DNA of 64,000 nt from CAZSXU01 sp964610505 (GTDB lineage Bacteria > Arandabacterota > Arandabacteria > JAGLYR01): NCBI GenBank assembly GCA_964610505.1, contig CAZSXU010000002.1, positions 186,001-250,000 of the forward strand, written 5' to 3'. The position numbers and the translations under genes were made by a program. The notes under the pieces are model-generated. The model saw only the letters and a program-made list of their open reading frames with translations. It did not search any database and was not told where the DNA came from. The first letter of the stretch is position 1; each line of letters starts with the position of its first letter. Shown here in pieces: positions 9,453 through 17,000 of this stretch.

Positions 9453-9500
9453 GCAGAGAAACAGAGAAACAGAGAAGCAGAGAAGCAGAGAAATAGAGAA
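9453..9500. repeat. Six tandem 8-bp purine-rich repeats
   Basis: Six consecutive 8-bp units of the form RYAGAGAA (gcagagaa, acagagaa, acagagaa, gcagagaa, gcagagaa, atagagaa) lie between coaD and the GlcD-type oxidase. ATCGAT occurs just before and just after the array. A related purine motif occurs at 48170-48190. An open frame runs through the array, but its Arg/Glu-rich translation is a by-product of the repeat. Confidence 0.85.
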
Positions 9501-9637
9501 ATCGATCCCGGAGAAGGGAATTGTAGAGAAAGCGATCCTCTTCGGGCAGTCTGTTCTCAGACCGGGGGGAGATCGTTTGCCGGGCCTGCCTCGTGCGCAA
9601 GGTGGGCCACAAGGCTGAACGGTGGCACAGGAGCGAC

Positions 9638-11047
9638 ATGAGTCGACGGTCCTTCGTAAGAGAGCTCAAGCACATCGCCGGATCCCTCGGTGTTCTGGAG
9701 CGTCCGGAAGACCGGTACTGCTATGGATCGGACGCTACGGGGCTCCACCGATCGCCGGACGTGGTCGTCCGCCCGGAGACCGCCGAGCAGGCGGCGGCCG
9801 TGATCCGGCTCTCGCACCGGGAGGGGATGGCCGTGACTCCCAGGGGCGCGGGCACGGGCTACAGCGGCGGTGCGGTGCCGGCTTGCGGGGGCCTTCTGCT
9901 GGCCATGGAGCGAATGAACCGGATCGAGAGCCTGAGCCGGGCGGACGGCATCGCCGTGGTCGAGGCGGGTGTCGTCAACGGTGATCTCCAGGCGGCCGCG
10001 AGGCTCGAGGGCCTGTTCTATCCCCCGGATCCGGCAAGCCTGGAATTCTCCACTCTGGGAGGCAACATCGCGGAGTGCGCCGGGGGACCCCGCGCGCTCA
10101 AATACGGGGTGACCCGGGACTACGTGGCGGGGCTGGAGTTCATCACCGCCGACGGCTGCGTGGTCCGCTGCGGCGCCCTGGCCGAGGGCTACGAATGTTT
10201 GTACGATCTGAGCGGACTGCTCTCCGCCTCCGAAGGAACCCTGGGTGTCATCACACGTTCCGCGCTGCGACTGATTGCCAGGCCTTCGGCGGAACGAACG
10301 ATCCTGCTCACCTTCGCCGCCCGGGCGGCGGCCGCAGAGGCGGTGGTGGCTCTCAGTTCGGCCGGCGTTCTTCCGTCCGTCGTGGAGCTGATTGACGAGA
10401 GTTCCCTCAAGGCGGTCCGTTCGGCCGGGCTCACGGATCTTCCCTTTGAGCAGGAACACGTTCTCCTCATCGAGGTGGACGGCGAACCGGACGAAGTCGA
10501 CGAGATGGCCGCCCGGGCGGAGAGGGCGGGGAGGAGGGCGGGCCGCACGCGGTCGTGGGTCGCCTCCGATGAGGACGAACGCGAGCAGATCTGGGCCATG
10601 CGGCGGGCTATTTCCCCGGCGCTGGCCAAGCTGGCGCCAACGAAAGTGAATGAGGACGTTTGCGTTCCGCGGGGCCGAATGGCGGACATCGTCGAGACGA
10701 TTGAGTCGCTCTCCAGAGAGCACGGTCTGCTGGTTCCCATCTTCGGACATGCGGGGGACGGCAACCTTCACGTCAATTTCATGGTGGACCGGCAGAATCG
10801 CCGGGACATGGAGAAAGTGGAGCAGGCGGTCGAGGGTTTGCTGAAGGCCACTCTCGACGTGGGCGGAACGCTGAGCGGCGAACACGGAATCGGATTGACG
10901 AAAGCCCCCTTCCTGGAATGGGAACTCGGCCCCGAGGGACTCAACACAATGAGGAACGTCAAAGCGGCTCTGGACCCGTCCGGCACGATGAACCCCGGGA
11001 AGATCCCCGGCGAAGGCACGGAGACATGTTTGTCGACGAAGCGGTGA
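9638..11047 (+). CDS. FAD-binding oxidase, glycolate/lactate dehydrogenase GlcD type
   Basis: 469 residues. An N-terminal FAD-binding (PCMH-type) domain spans about 35-215 with the PRGAGTGYSGGAVPACGG-like flavin loop. The FAD-oxidase C-terminal domain covers about 240-460 with the conserved HAGDGNLHVNFM and SGEHGIGLTKAPFL motifs. Such enzymes oxidise 2-hydroxy acids (D-lactate, glycolate) and pass electrons to a quinone or iron-sulfur partner. No GlcE/GlcF partner is adjacent, so the substrate is undetermined. The ATG is preceded by AGGAG. The 3' end overlaps obg by 22 nt. Confidence 0.88.
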   Translation: MSRRSFVRELKHIAGSLGVLERPEDRYCYGSDATGLHRSPDVVVRPETAEQAAAVIRLSHREGMAVTPRGAGTGYSGGAVPACGGLLLAMERMNRIESLSRADGIAVVEAGVVNGDLQAAARLEGLFYPPDPASLEFSTLGGNIAECAGGPRALKYGVTRDYVAGLEFITADGCVVRCGALAEGYECLYDLSGLLSASEGTLGVITRSALRLIARPSAERTILLTFAARAAAAEAVVALSSAGVLPSVVELIDESSLKAVRSAGLTDLPFEQEHVLLIEVDGEPDEVDEMAARAERAGRRAGRTRSWVASDEDEREQIWAMRRAISPALAKLAPTKVNEDVCVPRGRMADIVETIESLSREHGLLVPIFGHAGDGNLHVNFMVDRQNRRDMEKVEQAVEGLLKATLDVGGTLSGEHGIGLTKAPFLEWELGPEGLNTMRNVKAALDPSGTMNPGKIPGEGTETCLSTKR

Positions 11048-12030
11048 TTCAGATCTCTTCGGGAGCCGGCGGCAACGGCTGCGTGAGCTTTCGAAGGGAG
11101 AAGTTCGTGCCCAAGGGCGGGCCCGATGGGGGAGACGGGGGCGACGGGGGGCGTGTGATCTTTGTCGTGGATCCCCGCATGCGGACGCTCGTCAACTTCC
11201 GGTTCAAGAAGGCGTTTCGCGCCGGCCGGGGCGCACACGGCCAGGGTAAGAACAAGACCGGGCGAAAGGGGAAAGACGTCCTGGTGCGGGTTCCTCGCGG
11301 CACCGTGGTCAAGGACGAGGCGGGCGGAGTGCTGGCGGATCTGGTGATGCCTCGAAAGCGTCGGGTGTTTCTCGAGGGGGGGAAGGGCGGGCGCGGAAAC
11401 GCGCGGTTCGCCACGTCTACCAATCAGGCTCCCCGGCGAGCGGATCCCGGCGGGAAGGGTCGAACACGGACGCTGAATCTGGAACTCAAACTGCTGGCCG
11501 ACGCCGGATTGGTGGGACTTCCGAACGCAGGAAAGTCGACGCTCCTCGGGCGGGTGTCGGCCGCCCGGCCGAAGATCGCCGCTTACCCCTTCACGACGCT
11601 GGCGCCCTGGCTGGGAGTGGTTCGGTTGAACGAGGAGCGGAGTTTCGTGCTGGCGGATCTTCCGGGACTGATCGAGGGTGCACACGAGGGAAAGGGGCTG
11701 GGGCACGTTTTTCTGAGGCACGTCGAGCGGACGCGCGTTCTCGCACTGGTCATCGATCTGTTCGCGGGGGATATCGAAGTGCAATACCGTACGCTCATTC
11801 GAGAGCTGGAGAGCCACAGTCCGGCGTTGATGGACAAGCCGCGGGTGGTTGCGCTCAACAAAATCGACATGGTGGAAGCGCCCGCGGACGGTCCCGCACT
11901 GCCGGACGAGACGTTCCTCATTTCGGGTCTGACGGGTGCGGGGGTTCGGGAACTTCTGTGGCGCCTGGGAGATCTGGTGGAGGAAGGAAAAGAGGGCGGG
12001 GAAGAGGAAACAGCGGGGGAGATGGGATAG
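11026..12030 (+). CDS. obg: Obg-family GTPase (ribosome assembly)
   Basis: 334 residues. The glycine-rich Obg fold is at about 1-157 (MFVDEAVIQISSGAGGNGC start). The G domain has G1 GLPNAGKST at 164-172, G3 DLPG at 211-214 and G4 NKID at 278-281. Obg binds the 50S subunit and participates in its late maturation and stress signalling. The variable C-terminal OCT domain of some Obg proteins is missing; the protein ends in a Glu/Gly-rich tail. The start lies inside the previous gene (22 nt overlap), indicating translational coupling. Confidence 0.94.
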   Translation: MFVDEAVIQISSGAGGNGCVSFRREKFVPKGGPDGGDGGDGGRVIFVVDPRMRTLVNFRFKKAFRAGRGAHGQGKNKTGRKGKDVLVRVPRGTVVKDEAGGVLADLVMPRKRRVFLEGGKGGRGNARFATSTNQAPRRADPGGKGRTRTLNLELKLLADAGLVGLPNAGKSTLLGRVSAARPKIAAYPFTTLAPWLGVVRLNEERSFVLADLPGLIEGAHEGKGLGHVFLRHVERTRVLALVIDLFAGDIEVQYRTLIRELESHSPALMDKPRVVALNKIDMVEAPADGPALPDETFLISGLTGAGVRELLWRLGDLVEEGKEGGEEETAGEMG

Positions 12031-12036
12031 GGTGGG

Positions 12037-13131
12037 GTGGAGCTGGAAACATCCTGGCTGGCCCTCAGTATGGTTTCTGGGCTGGGAGGGCGAACGGGCA
12101 AGCTGCTGCTGGATACCTTTGGTTCGGCCGAACGGATTCTGGCGGCGAGCGTAAAGGATCTCGAGGCCGTGCCTGGCGTGGGTCCTCGACTCTCGAAAGC
12201 GATTCATCGAGGTCCGGATCGACAGCGTCTGGAAGAGGAGATATCGAACGTCCGACAGGCGGGCGCGTCCGTTTTAGGCTTGGGAAGCGCGAAGTACCCA
12301 CCGCTCCTTCTGGAAATCCCGGATCCACCTCCGGTCCTGTATCATCTGGGCCGGCCGCCGGAGCCGGACCGGCCCCGAGTCGCCATCGTGGGGACGCGGC
12401 GCCCGACGCAGGCGGGGCTTTCGCTGGCGCGGGAGCTGGCTCGAGATCTGGCCGCCCTGGGCATAGAGGTGGTCAGCGGGCTGGCCCGCGGCATCGACTC
12501 GGCGGCGCACGTGGGAGCGCTGGAAGGAGGAGGGGCCACGCTCGCCGTGCTGGGATGTGGTATTGACGTTCTCTATCCCATGCGGCGCAGAGGCCTGAGA
12601 AACGAGATCGCCGCGCGAGGGACGCTGGTCTCTGAATTCCCGATGCGGGCCCCCCCGATTCCGGAGCACTTCCCCCGGAGGAACCGGATTATCAGCGGGC
12701 TGTCGTGGGGTGTGGTCGTCGTCGAAGCGGCCGCCCGAAGCGGGGCGCTGCTGACGGCCGGTCTGGCGCTCGATCAGGGGCGCGAGGTGATGGCGGTTCC
12801 GGGAAATCCCCGGTCGCGGGTCGCATTCGGCCCGAACCGGCTGATCCAGGAAGGGGCCAAACTGGTGATGTCGGTTGCCGACGTTCTGGAGGAGTTTCCC
12901 TTGATCGGACGGGACGCGCGGGCGAATCTCGAGACGGCGCCGCCGGAACCTAAGGGCGAGGTAGAGAAGGCGATCCTGCAGGCGATCGAGGGGGGGGTGG
13001 GGCTCGTGGATGAGATTGCCGGAGGCACGGGACATGGCGTATCGGTTGTCCTTGAACGGTTGTTGGAAATGGAGCTGCGGGGCCTCGTCCGTCGGACGGC
13101 CGGGGCCCGGTATGAGCGGGTGACCCGGTGA
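12037..13131 (+). CDS. dprA: DNA-processing protein DprA/Smf
   Basis: 364 residues from GTG. An N-terminal helix-hairpin-helix/SAM-like region spans about 1-60 (KDLEAVPGVGPRLSKAI). The Rossmann-like DprA core is at about 100-300 with VAIVGTRRPTQAG, GLARGIDSAAH and LGCGIDVLYP. A winged-helix C-terminus is at about 305-360. DprA loads RecA on incoming single-stranded DNA during natural transformation. Together with the type IV pilus genes it makes competence plausible, although other com genes are not in the window. The stop overlaps the next start (GTGA). Confidence 0.94.
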   Translation: MELETSWLALSMVSGLGGRTGKLLLDTFGSAERILAASVKDLEAVPGVGPRLSKAIHRGPDRQRLEEEISNVRQAGASVLGLGSAKYPPLLLEIPDPPPVLYHLGRPPEPDRPRVAIVGTRRPTQAGLSLARELARDLAALGIEVVSGLARGIDSAAHVGALEGGGATLAVLGCGIDVLYPMRRRGLRNEIAARGTLVSEFPMRAPPIPEHFPRRNRIISGLSWGVVVVEAAARSGALLTAGLALDQGREVMAVPGNPRSRVAFGPNRLIQEGAKLVMSVADVLEEFPLIGRDARANLETAPPEPKGEVEKAILQAIEGGVGLVDEIAGGTGHGVSVVLERLLEMELRGLVRRTAGARYERVTR

Positions 13132-14045
13132 CGTGGAAATCGGTTTCGCACAGGATTGAATACGGCGCGGTGAAGTTCGTCGCCGCGCTCGCGCGGGGTT
13201 TGCCGCTCGAATGGGGTCTGGCGTACGGCGCGTTTCTGGGCCGGCTGGTCTTCGACGCCTTTCGCGTTCGGCGAAAGGTCACCCTGGAGAACCTTCGAAA
13301 CGCCCTGGGGGAGGGGACGACCGAGGTCGAGCGGGTGCGGATCGGGCGCGGCGCGTACATGAACTTCGGTCGGTTCATGATCGAGTACGCGCGGTTTCCG
13401 CTTCTGACGAGCGAGAACGTTGGATCCCTTCTGACGTTTCGGGGATTGGAGCACCTCGACGGGGCGCTGGAGCGGGGAAAGGGAGTGCTGATCATCCCCG
13501 GACACTTCGGGAACTGGGAACTCCTGGGAGTGAGTTTCCAACTCATCGGCTACAAGATGAATTTCCTTGTGGGGGAGCAGCACAATCGGGCCGTAGACGA
13601 TCTGATGAATGATCTTCGAGCCGGGACCGGGGTCGGGATCATTCCGAAGGGCTACTCGATGAGAGGCGTGATCCAGGCGCTTCGGAGGAATGAGCTCGTG
13701 GCGTTCCTGGCGGATCAGGACGCGAGGCGCCACGGCGTATTCGTTGATTTCTTCGGCCGGCCGACGTCCACACCGAAGGGGCCGGCGGCCTTTGCGCTCA
13801 AGACGGGCGCGCTCATCATCCCCACGTTCATCATCCGCAAGGACGCCGGGAAACACGAGGTCGTGCTCGAAGAACCGATTGAAGCCGTGCCCTCCGACGA
13901 TCCCGAGGAGGATGTCCGCCGATACACGCAGGCCCACGCGTCCGTCCTCGAGACGTACATCCGCGACTACCCCGACCACTGGTTCTGGCCGCACAAGAGA
14001 TGGAAGACCAGGCCACCCGGAGAGCCGAAGAGCGCGAGGGCGTGA
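13128..14045 (+). CDS. LpxL/HtrB-like lipid A acyltransferase
   Basis: 305 residues. The lysophospholipid acyltransferase domain is recognisable by the catalytic H-X4-E motif HFGNWE (H126, E131), with TPKGPAAFALKTGA downstream. An N-terminal hydrophobic segment is at about 25-45. Members add secondary acyl chains to Kdo2-lipid IVA at the inner membrane, supporting an LPS-bearing outer membrane. The GTG start overlaps the dprA stop by 4 nt. LpxL and LpxM cannot be separated from sequence alone. Confidence 0.88.
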   Translation: MTWKSVSHRIEYGAVKFVAALARGLPLEWGLAYGAFLGRLVFDAFRVRRKVTLENLRNALGEGTTEVERVRIGRGAYMNFGRFMIEYARFPLLTSENVGSLLTFRGLEHLDGALERGKGVLIIPGHFGNWELLGVSFQLIGYKMNFLVGEQHNRAVDDLMNDLRAGTGVGIIPKGYSMRGVIQALRRNELVAFLADQDARRHGVFVDFFGRPTSTPKGPAAFALKTGALIIPTFIIRKDAGKHEVVLEEPIEAVPSDDPEEDVRRYTQAHASVLETYIRDYPDHWFWPHKRWKTRPPGEPKSARA

Positions 14046-14109
14046 AGGCGCGAGTGGTCGAGGGCGCGGCAGGTCATCATTGTTGCCCACGCCACAAACA
14101 AGATCACTC

Positions 14110-14138
14110 TTGACAATACTCCGGGTCCTTTCTATCTA
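14110..14138 (+). promoter_or_regulatory. Orphan promoter with consensus -35
   Basis: TTGACA at 14110-14115, 17-nt spacer, TATCTA at 14133-14138. It points into a 240-nt stretch without a recognised gene, facing the convergent glycosyltransferase gene. A transcript would start near 14145 and could be a small structured RNA, a short peptide mRNA or an antisense to the 3' end of the glycosyltransferase message. Confidence 0.6.
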
Positions 14139-14152
14139 AAAGAGGAAAGGCA

Positions 14153-14236
14153 TTGGCCGACGGGCCGACCGGGCGACAACGTGCCGGCCGCCGGATGAAG
14201 TTCCGATGGCTTGTTTCTCTGGACCCGGTCCCGTGA
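14153..14236 (+). other. Possible 27-codon small ORF behind the orphan promoter
   Basis: A TTG codon at 14153 follows AGAGGAAAGG closely and opens a 27-codon frame ending at TGA 14234-14236. The peptide is Arg/Gly-rich and then reads MKFRWLVSLDPVP. The same RNA contains GGCCG/CGGCC complementarity (about 14155-14190), so it may be structured RNA instead. The rest of 14046-14380 shows no other feature. Confidence 0.25.
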
Positions 14237-14380
14237 GGGGGTGGGCTTCGAGATCACGACGGGGTTTGAGATCCGGTGAGTCGGGCGCGCCTCGCTTTGT
14301 GACGGGCGCCGTACCGCGGGTCTCGAATCGCTCAGACTCGCCGTGAGACGGAACTCGCAGGGCCGGGGTCCCCCGTTGGT

Positions 14381-16438
14381 TCAGCGCCCTCCGAGGGCCG
14401 CCTGAATTGCGGCGAACCGAATCCTCGCCGGTTCGTAGGTCGGTTCGATCTCGAGGGCGGCGCGATAGTTGTGAGCCGCTTCTCGAATCCGGCCCCGTCC
14501 TTCCAGGGCCGCCCCCAGCTCGGAGTGGGCAATGGCGATCGCGGCGGTGATTCCCGCCAGGGCGGCCGCCCTGGCAGCACTCTCCGTGTCCGGCCGGGTT
14601 CCGTCCTGAGAAAGTCGCGCTTCCCGAAAGCCGGTCAAGTATTCGGTGTTCTCGAATTTCAGACTGCCGACCTTCCAGCGGACCATCACTTCTCCGCCCA
14701 GTCCCAATGCGAGTTCGCACTCCGGATACTGCTCGACGAGCGCTCTCATCTCGTCAAGAACGGTGCCGTAGGAGGCGGTCGCAGCGTACGCAAGGCCGAG
14801 AGGCATTCGAAACTGTGGCTCGCGAATGTCCCGGTACCGTTCGCTGAGACCGCGCAGGTACAGTTCCACGTGTTCCAGCGCCGCGTCCAATTCCGAGGGG
14901 TCCGTATCGTAGTTCCAGGGGCGAAACACCGTTTTGGCGGTCGGGCCTGTCACGCGCCGAGGGTCCGTAGGGTTTTCGGGAAGCGCGTCCTCGGGCACGT
15001 CGTACTCAAACCATGTGTAGGCGATCTGGTTCACCGGTTGGAAGCGCTTGAGCCATCGGTAGCCCATCTCGCCGCCGGCCCCGTAGGTTCCATGGAGTGC
15101 GTTGGCGTTGACGAAGATGCGGCCGGTTGTGGGTCGGAACGGATCCGGGTTAATCCGGCAGGGGATCCCCTGCTCCCGGATGTAGCGGCGAAGGTATCCG
15201 TCGTTTTGGCCCCAGTCGTAGTTGGAATCGATCAACAGTCGATGGCCGTTCCGCGTGCCTCCGGACAGCGTGTTGAAATAGGACAAGTGGTGGGGCGGAA
15301 TGACGGCCGCCTGCCAGACGTACCACGCGGCGAGAACGACAAGGACGCCGCCCCGCCAACCGCGCGTCCAGAGGCGGGCGGCCCCGTTGCCGGCCAGAAG
15401 AAACAGAAACGGGTAGATCACCAGTATATGCCGGATACCGATGTTCAGCCTCGCCGCCATGGCGACGCCAAGGAAGGCGGCGATGGGGAGGAGCACGATC
15501 AGGAGAGACTCAAGCGTGTGCCTGCGAACGAGCCCGAGTGCGAGGAGGACCAGCATCGGCCCGGGCGTCTTGACGAGGATCGCGAACGGGAAGTAGTACC
15601 ACCACCCGCTCTCGGAATACCGGCCACAGAGATACGCGGCGTGCCCCGTCGCCAGCTGCGCGGAGGCATGAGTCAATTTAATCGTCACGGCGTCGAGGTA
15701 CTGCGGAGGCAGCAGATGCCCGGAGGAAAACGGGAAGTTCAGATAGACGGTGTTGATGACCAACCACGGCACCAGGGGCAGGAACAACCATGCCCAGCGG
15801 GGGAGGGGGGTGTGCGCATTCCGGTCTCTCCGCGTGTGCCGGAGCACCGGCAGGACGATCAGCACGGTCGGAACCAACAAAAAAGCCGGAATCTTGGTGA
15901 CCAGCGCACAGCCAAGGGCAAAACTCAATGCCAACATTCGCGCCCAGTGAGGCTGCCGCACGGCGCGCCAGAGCGTGTAGACGGTCAGAAAGACAAAGAA
16001 CGTGAGCGGCACGTCCAGTGTCGCCAGCGAAGCGTGCGCGAGCAGATTGGGTGAGAGACTGAACAGAAACAGGGAGGCCAACGCCGTTCTGCGGTCAAAA
16101 AGACCCGCCGCAAGACGGTACACGAGAATCGCCAGCAGCGTCCCCATCAGCAAGACCGGGAGGCGGAACAGAAGAAGATGCTGTTCGGTGAAGAGCTCGT
16201 ACGTGCGATGGAACAGGATAACGGGCAGAGCGATGAGCAAATGAGGGAGAGGGAAGTTGGCGATTCCACCGGAGTATTTCCCGGTCGTCCAGTAGAGATA
16301 CCCGGCGGACGTGTGGCCCCCGACCTCGTCCGCGACGGCGGAGTGCTGGAGTGCATCGTTCAGACCGTTGGCGAGGAACAACAGAATGAGAAGAGTGGGC
16401 AGGGCGATGCGCCACACGTGCGGCCGGCCAATGTTCAT
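14381..16438 (-). CDS. GT39/PMT-type membrane glycosyltransferase with C-terminal TPR-like tail
   Basis: 685 residues from the ATG at 16438, chosen because a GAGG site precedes it; an upstream in-frame ATG at 16519 has none. Roughly the first 400 residues contain about ten hydrophobic helices with the ArnT/PMT-like pattern: an acidic loop after TM1 (ADEVGGHTSAGYLYWTTGK) and LDVPLTFFVFLTVYTLW. About 430-570 is an extracytoplasmic region. The last 80 residues form TPR-like helices ending EIEPTYEPARIRFAAIQAAL. The family moves sugars from polyprenyl-phosphate donors to proteins or lipids on the outer face of the inner membrane. The acceptor is unknown. Confidence 0.78.
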   Translation of the reverse strand: MNIGRPHVWRIALPTLLILLFLANGLNDALQHSAVADEVGGHTSAGYLYWTTGKYSGGIANFPLPHLLIALPVILFHRTYELFTEQHLLLFRLPVLLMGTLLAILVYRLAAGLFDRRTALASLFLFSLSPNLLAHASLATLDVPLTFFVFLTVYTLWRAVRQPHWARMLALSFALGCALVTKIPAFLLVPTVLIVLPVLRHTRRDRNAHTPLPRWAWLFLPLVPWLVINTVYLNFPFSSGHLLPPQYLDAVTIKLTHASAQLATGHAAYLCGRYSESGWWYYFPFAILVKTPGPMLVLLALGLVRRHTLESLLIVLLPIAAFLGVAMAARLNIGIRHILVIYPFLFLLAGNGAARLWTRGWRGGVLVVLAAWYVWQAAVIPPHHLSYFNTLSGGTRNGHRLLIDSNYDWGQNDGYLRRYIREQGIPCRINPDPFRPTTGRIFVNANALHGTYGAGGEMGYRWLKRFQPVNQIAYTWFEYDVPEDALPENPTDPRRVTGPTAKTVFRPWNYDTDPSELDAALEHVELYLRGLSERYRDIREPQFRMPLGLAYAATASYGTVLDEMRALVEQYPECELALGLGGEVMVRWKVGSLKFENTEYLTGFREARLSQDGTRPDTESAARAAALAGITAAIAIAHSELGAALEGRGRIREAAHNYRAALEIEPTYEPARIRFAAIQAALGGR

Positions 16439-16570
16439 TTGGTAGGACCTCAGCGTGCGTGACAGGGGCCGCGCGGCAACGGCTGTGAGCCGAGAACCGG
16501 CCGGCGCGCGCACATGCAACAGGCTGATCGCGCCTCGAGTGCATGGCCCGAGGCGATTGCCAACCGCGGG

Positions 16571-16599
16571 ATTCTACCTTCGAGTTCGGGGAGTGTCAA
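16571..16599 (-). promoter_or_regulatory. Strong promoter for the GT39-type gene
   Basis: On the minus strand TTGACA (16599-16594), a 17-nt spacer and TAGAAT (16576-16571). Transcription would start near 16564, leaving a leader of about 125 nt before the ATG at 16438. This is the best match to the consensus -35/-10 pattern seen throughout the window. The remainder of 16439-16668 holds nothing else recognisable. Confidence 0.75.
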
Positions 16600-16668
16600 G
16601 CGCCGGGAGTGCGGGAGACGACGCCGGTTTCTCCGCCGGGCGGCTTCCAGAGATGGAGCCGGGATGCG

Positions 16669-16965
16669 CTAGAAGCCGATGTTCTCCCTCGCCTGATCCT
16701 CGGGACCGACCTTCTTGATCTGACCGTGCTTGTCCTCGAACGCCTTGATGTTCCTCTCGAGGACGTCGAGGAGGGCCTTGGCGTGTTGAGGCGTCATAAT
16801 GATTCGGGAGTAGACCTTGGCCTTCTGCGCGCCGGGGACGATGCGGGCGAAATCGATGATGAATTCCGCGGGGGAGTGAGTCATCAGCGCGAGGTTGGAG
16901 TAGATGCCCTCGGATTCCTTTTCCCCCAGTTCAATCTTGAGCTGACGCGGCTGTTGTTTGTTCAT
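16669..16965 (-). CDS. DUF3467 family protein
   Basis: 98 residues. The start at 16965 is preceded by GGAGGAG at ideal distance. Features of the DUF3467 family are visible: YSNLALMTHSPAEFIIDFARIVPG, then ARVYSRIIMTPQHAK-like text (here AKVYSRIIMTPQHAKAL) and a helical C-terminus. It is a small soluble protein with no established biochemical function. It lies 35 nt downstream of the M6 peptidase gene on the same strand and is probably cotranscribed. Confidence 0.85.
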   Translation of the reverse strand: MNKQQPRQLKIELGEKESEGIYSNLALMTHSPAEFIIDFARIVPGAQKAKVYSRIIMTPQHAKALLDVLERNIKAFEDKHGQIKKVGPEDQARENIGF

Positions 16966-17000
16966 CGTGCGCTCCTCCGTGAAAGATCGTAGGGGTTTGA

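Noticed and set aside
9453..9500. CRISPR-like array
   Set aside because: Units are 8 bp with no spacers and there are no cas genes.
9412..9618. 68-codon plus-strand frame after coaD
   Set aside because: Its Arg/Glu-rich text is produced by the 8-bp repeat array; the rest has no conserved feature.
14136..14720. Minus-strand 194-codon frame at the 3' end of the glycosyltransferase gene
   Set aside because: It lies in a different frame from the glycosyltransferase and is low-complexity Arg/Gly text.
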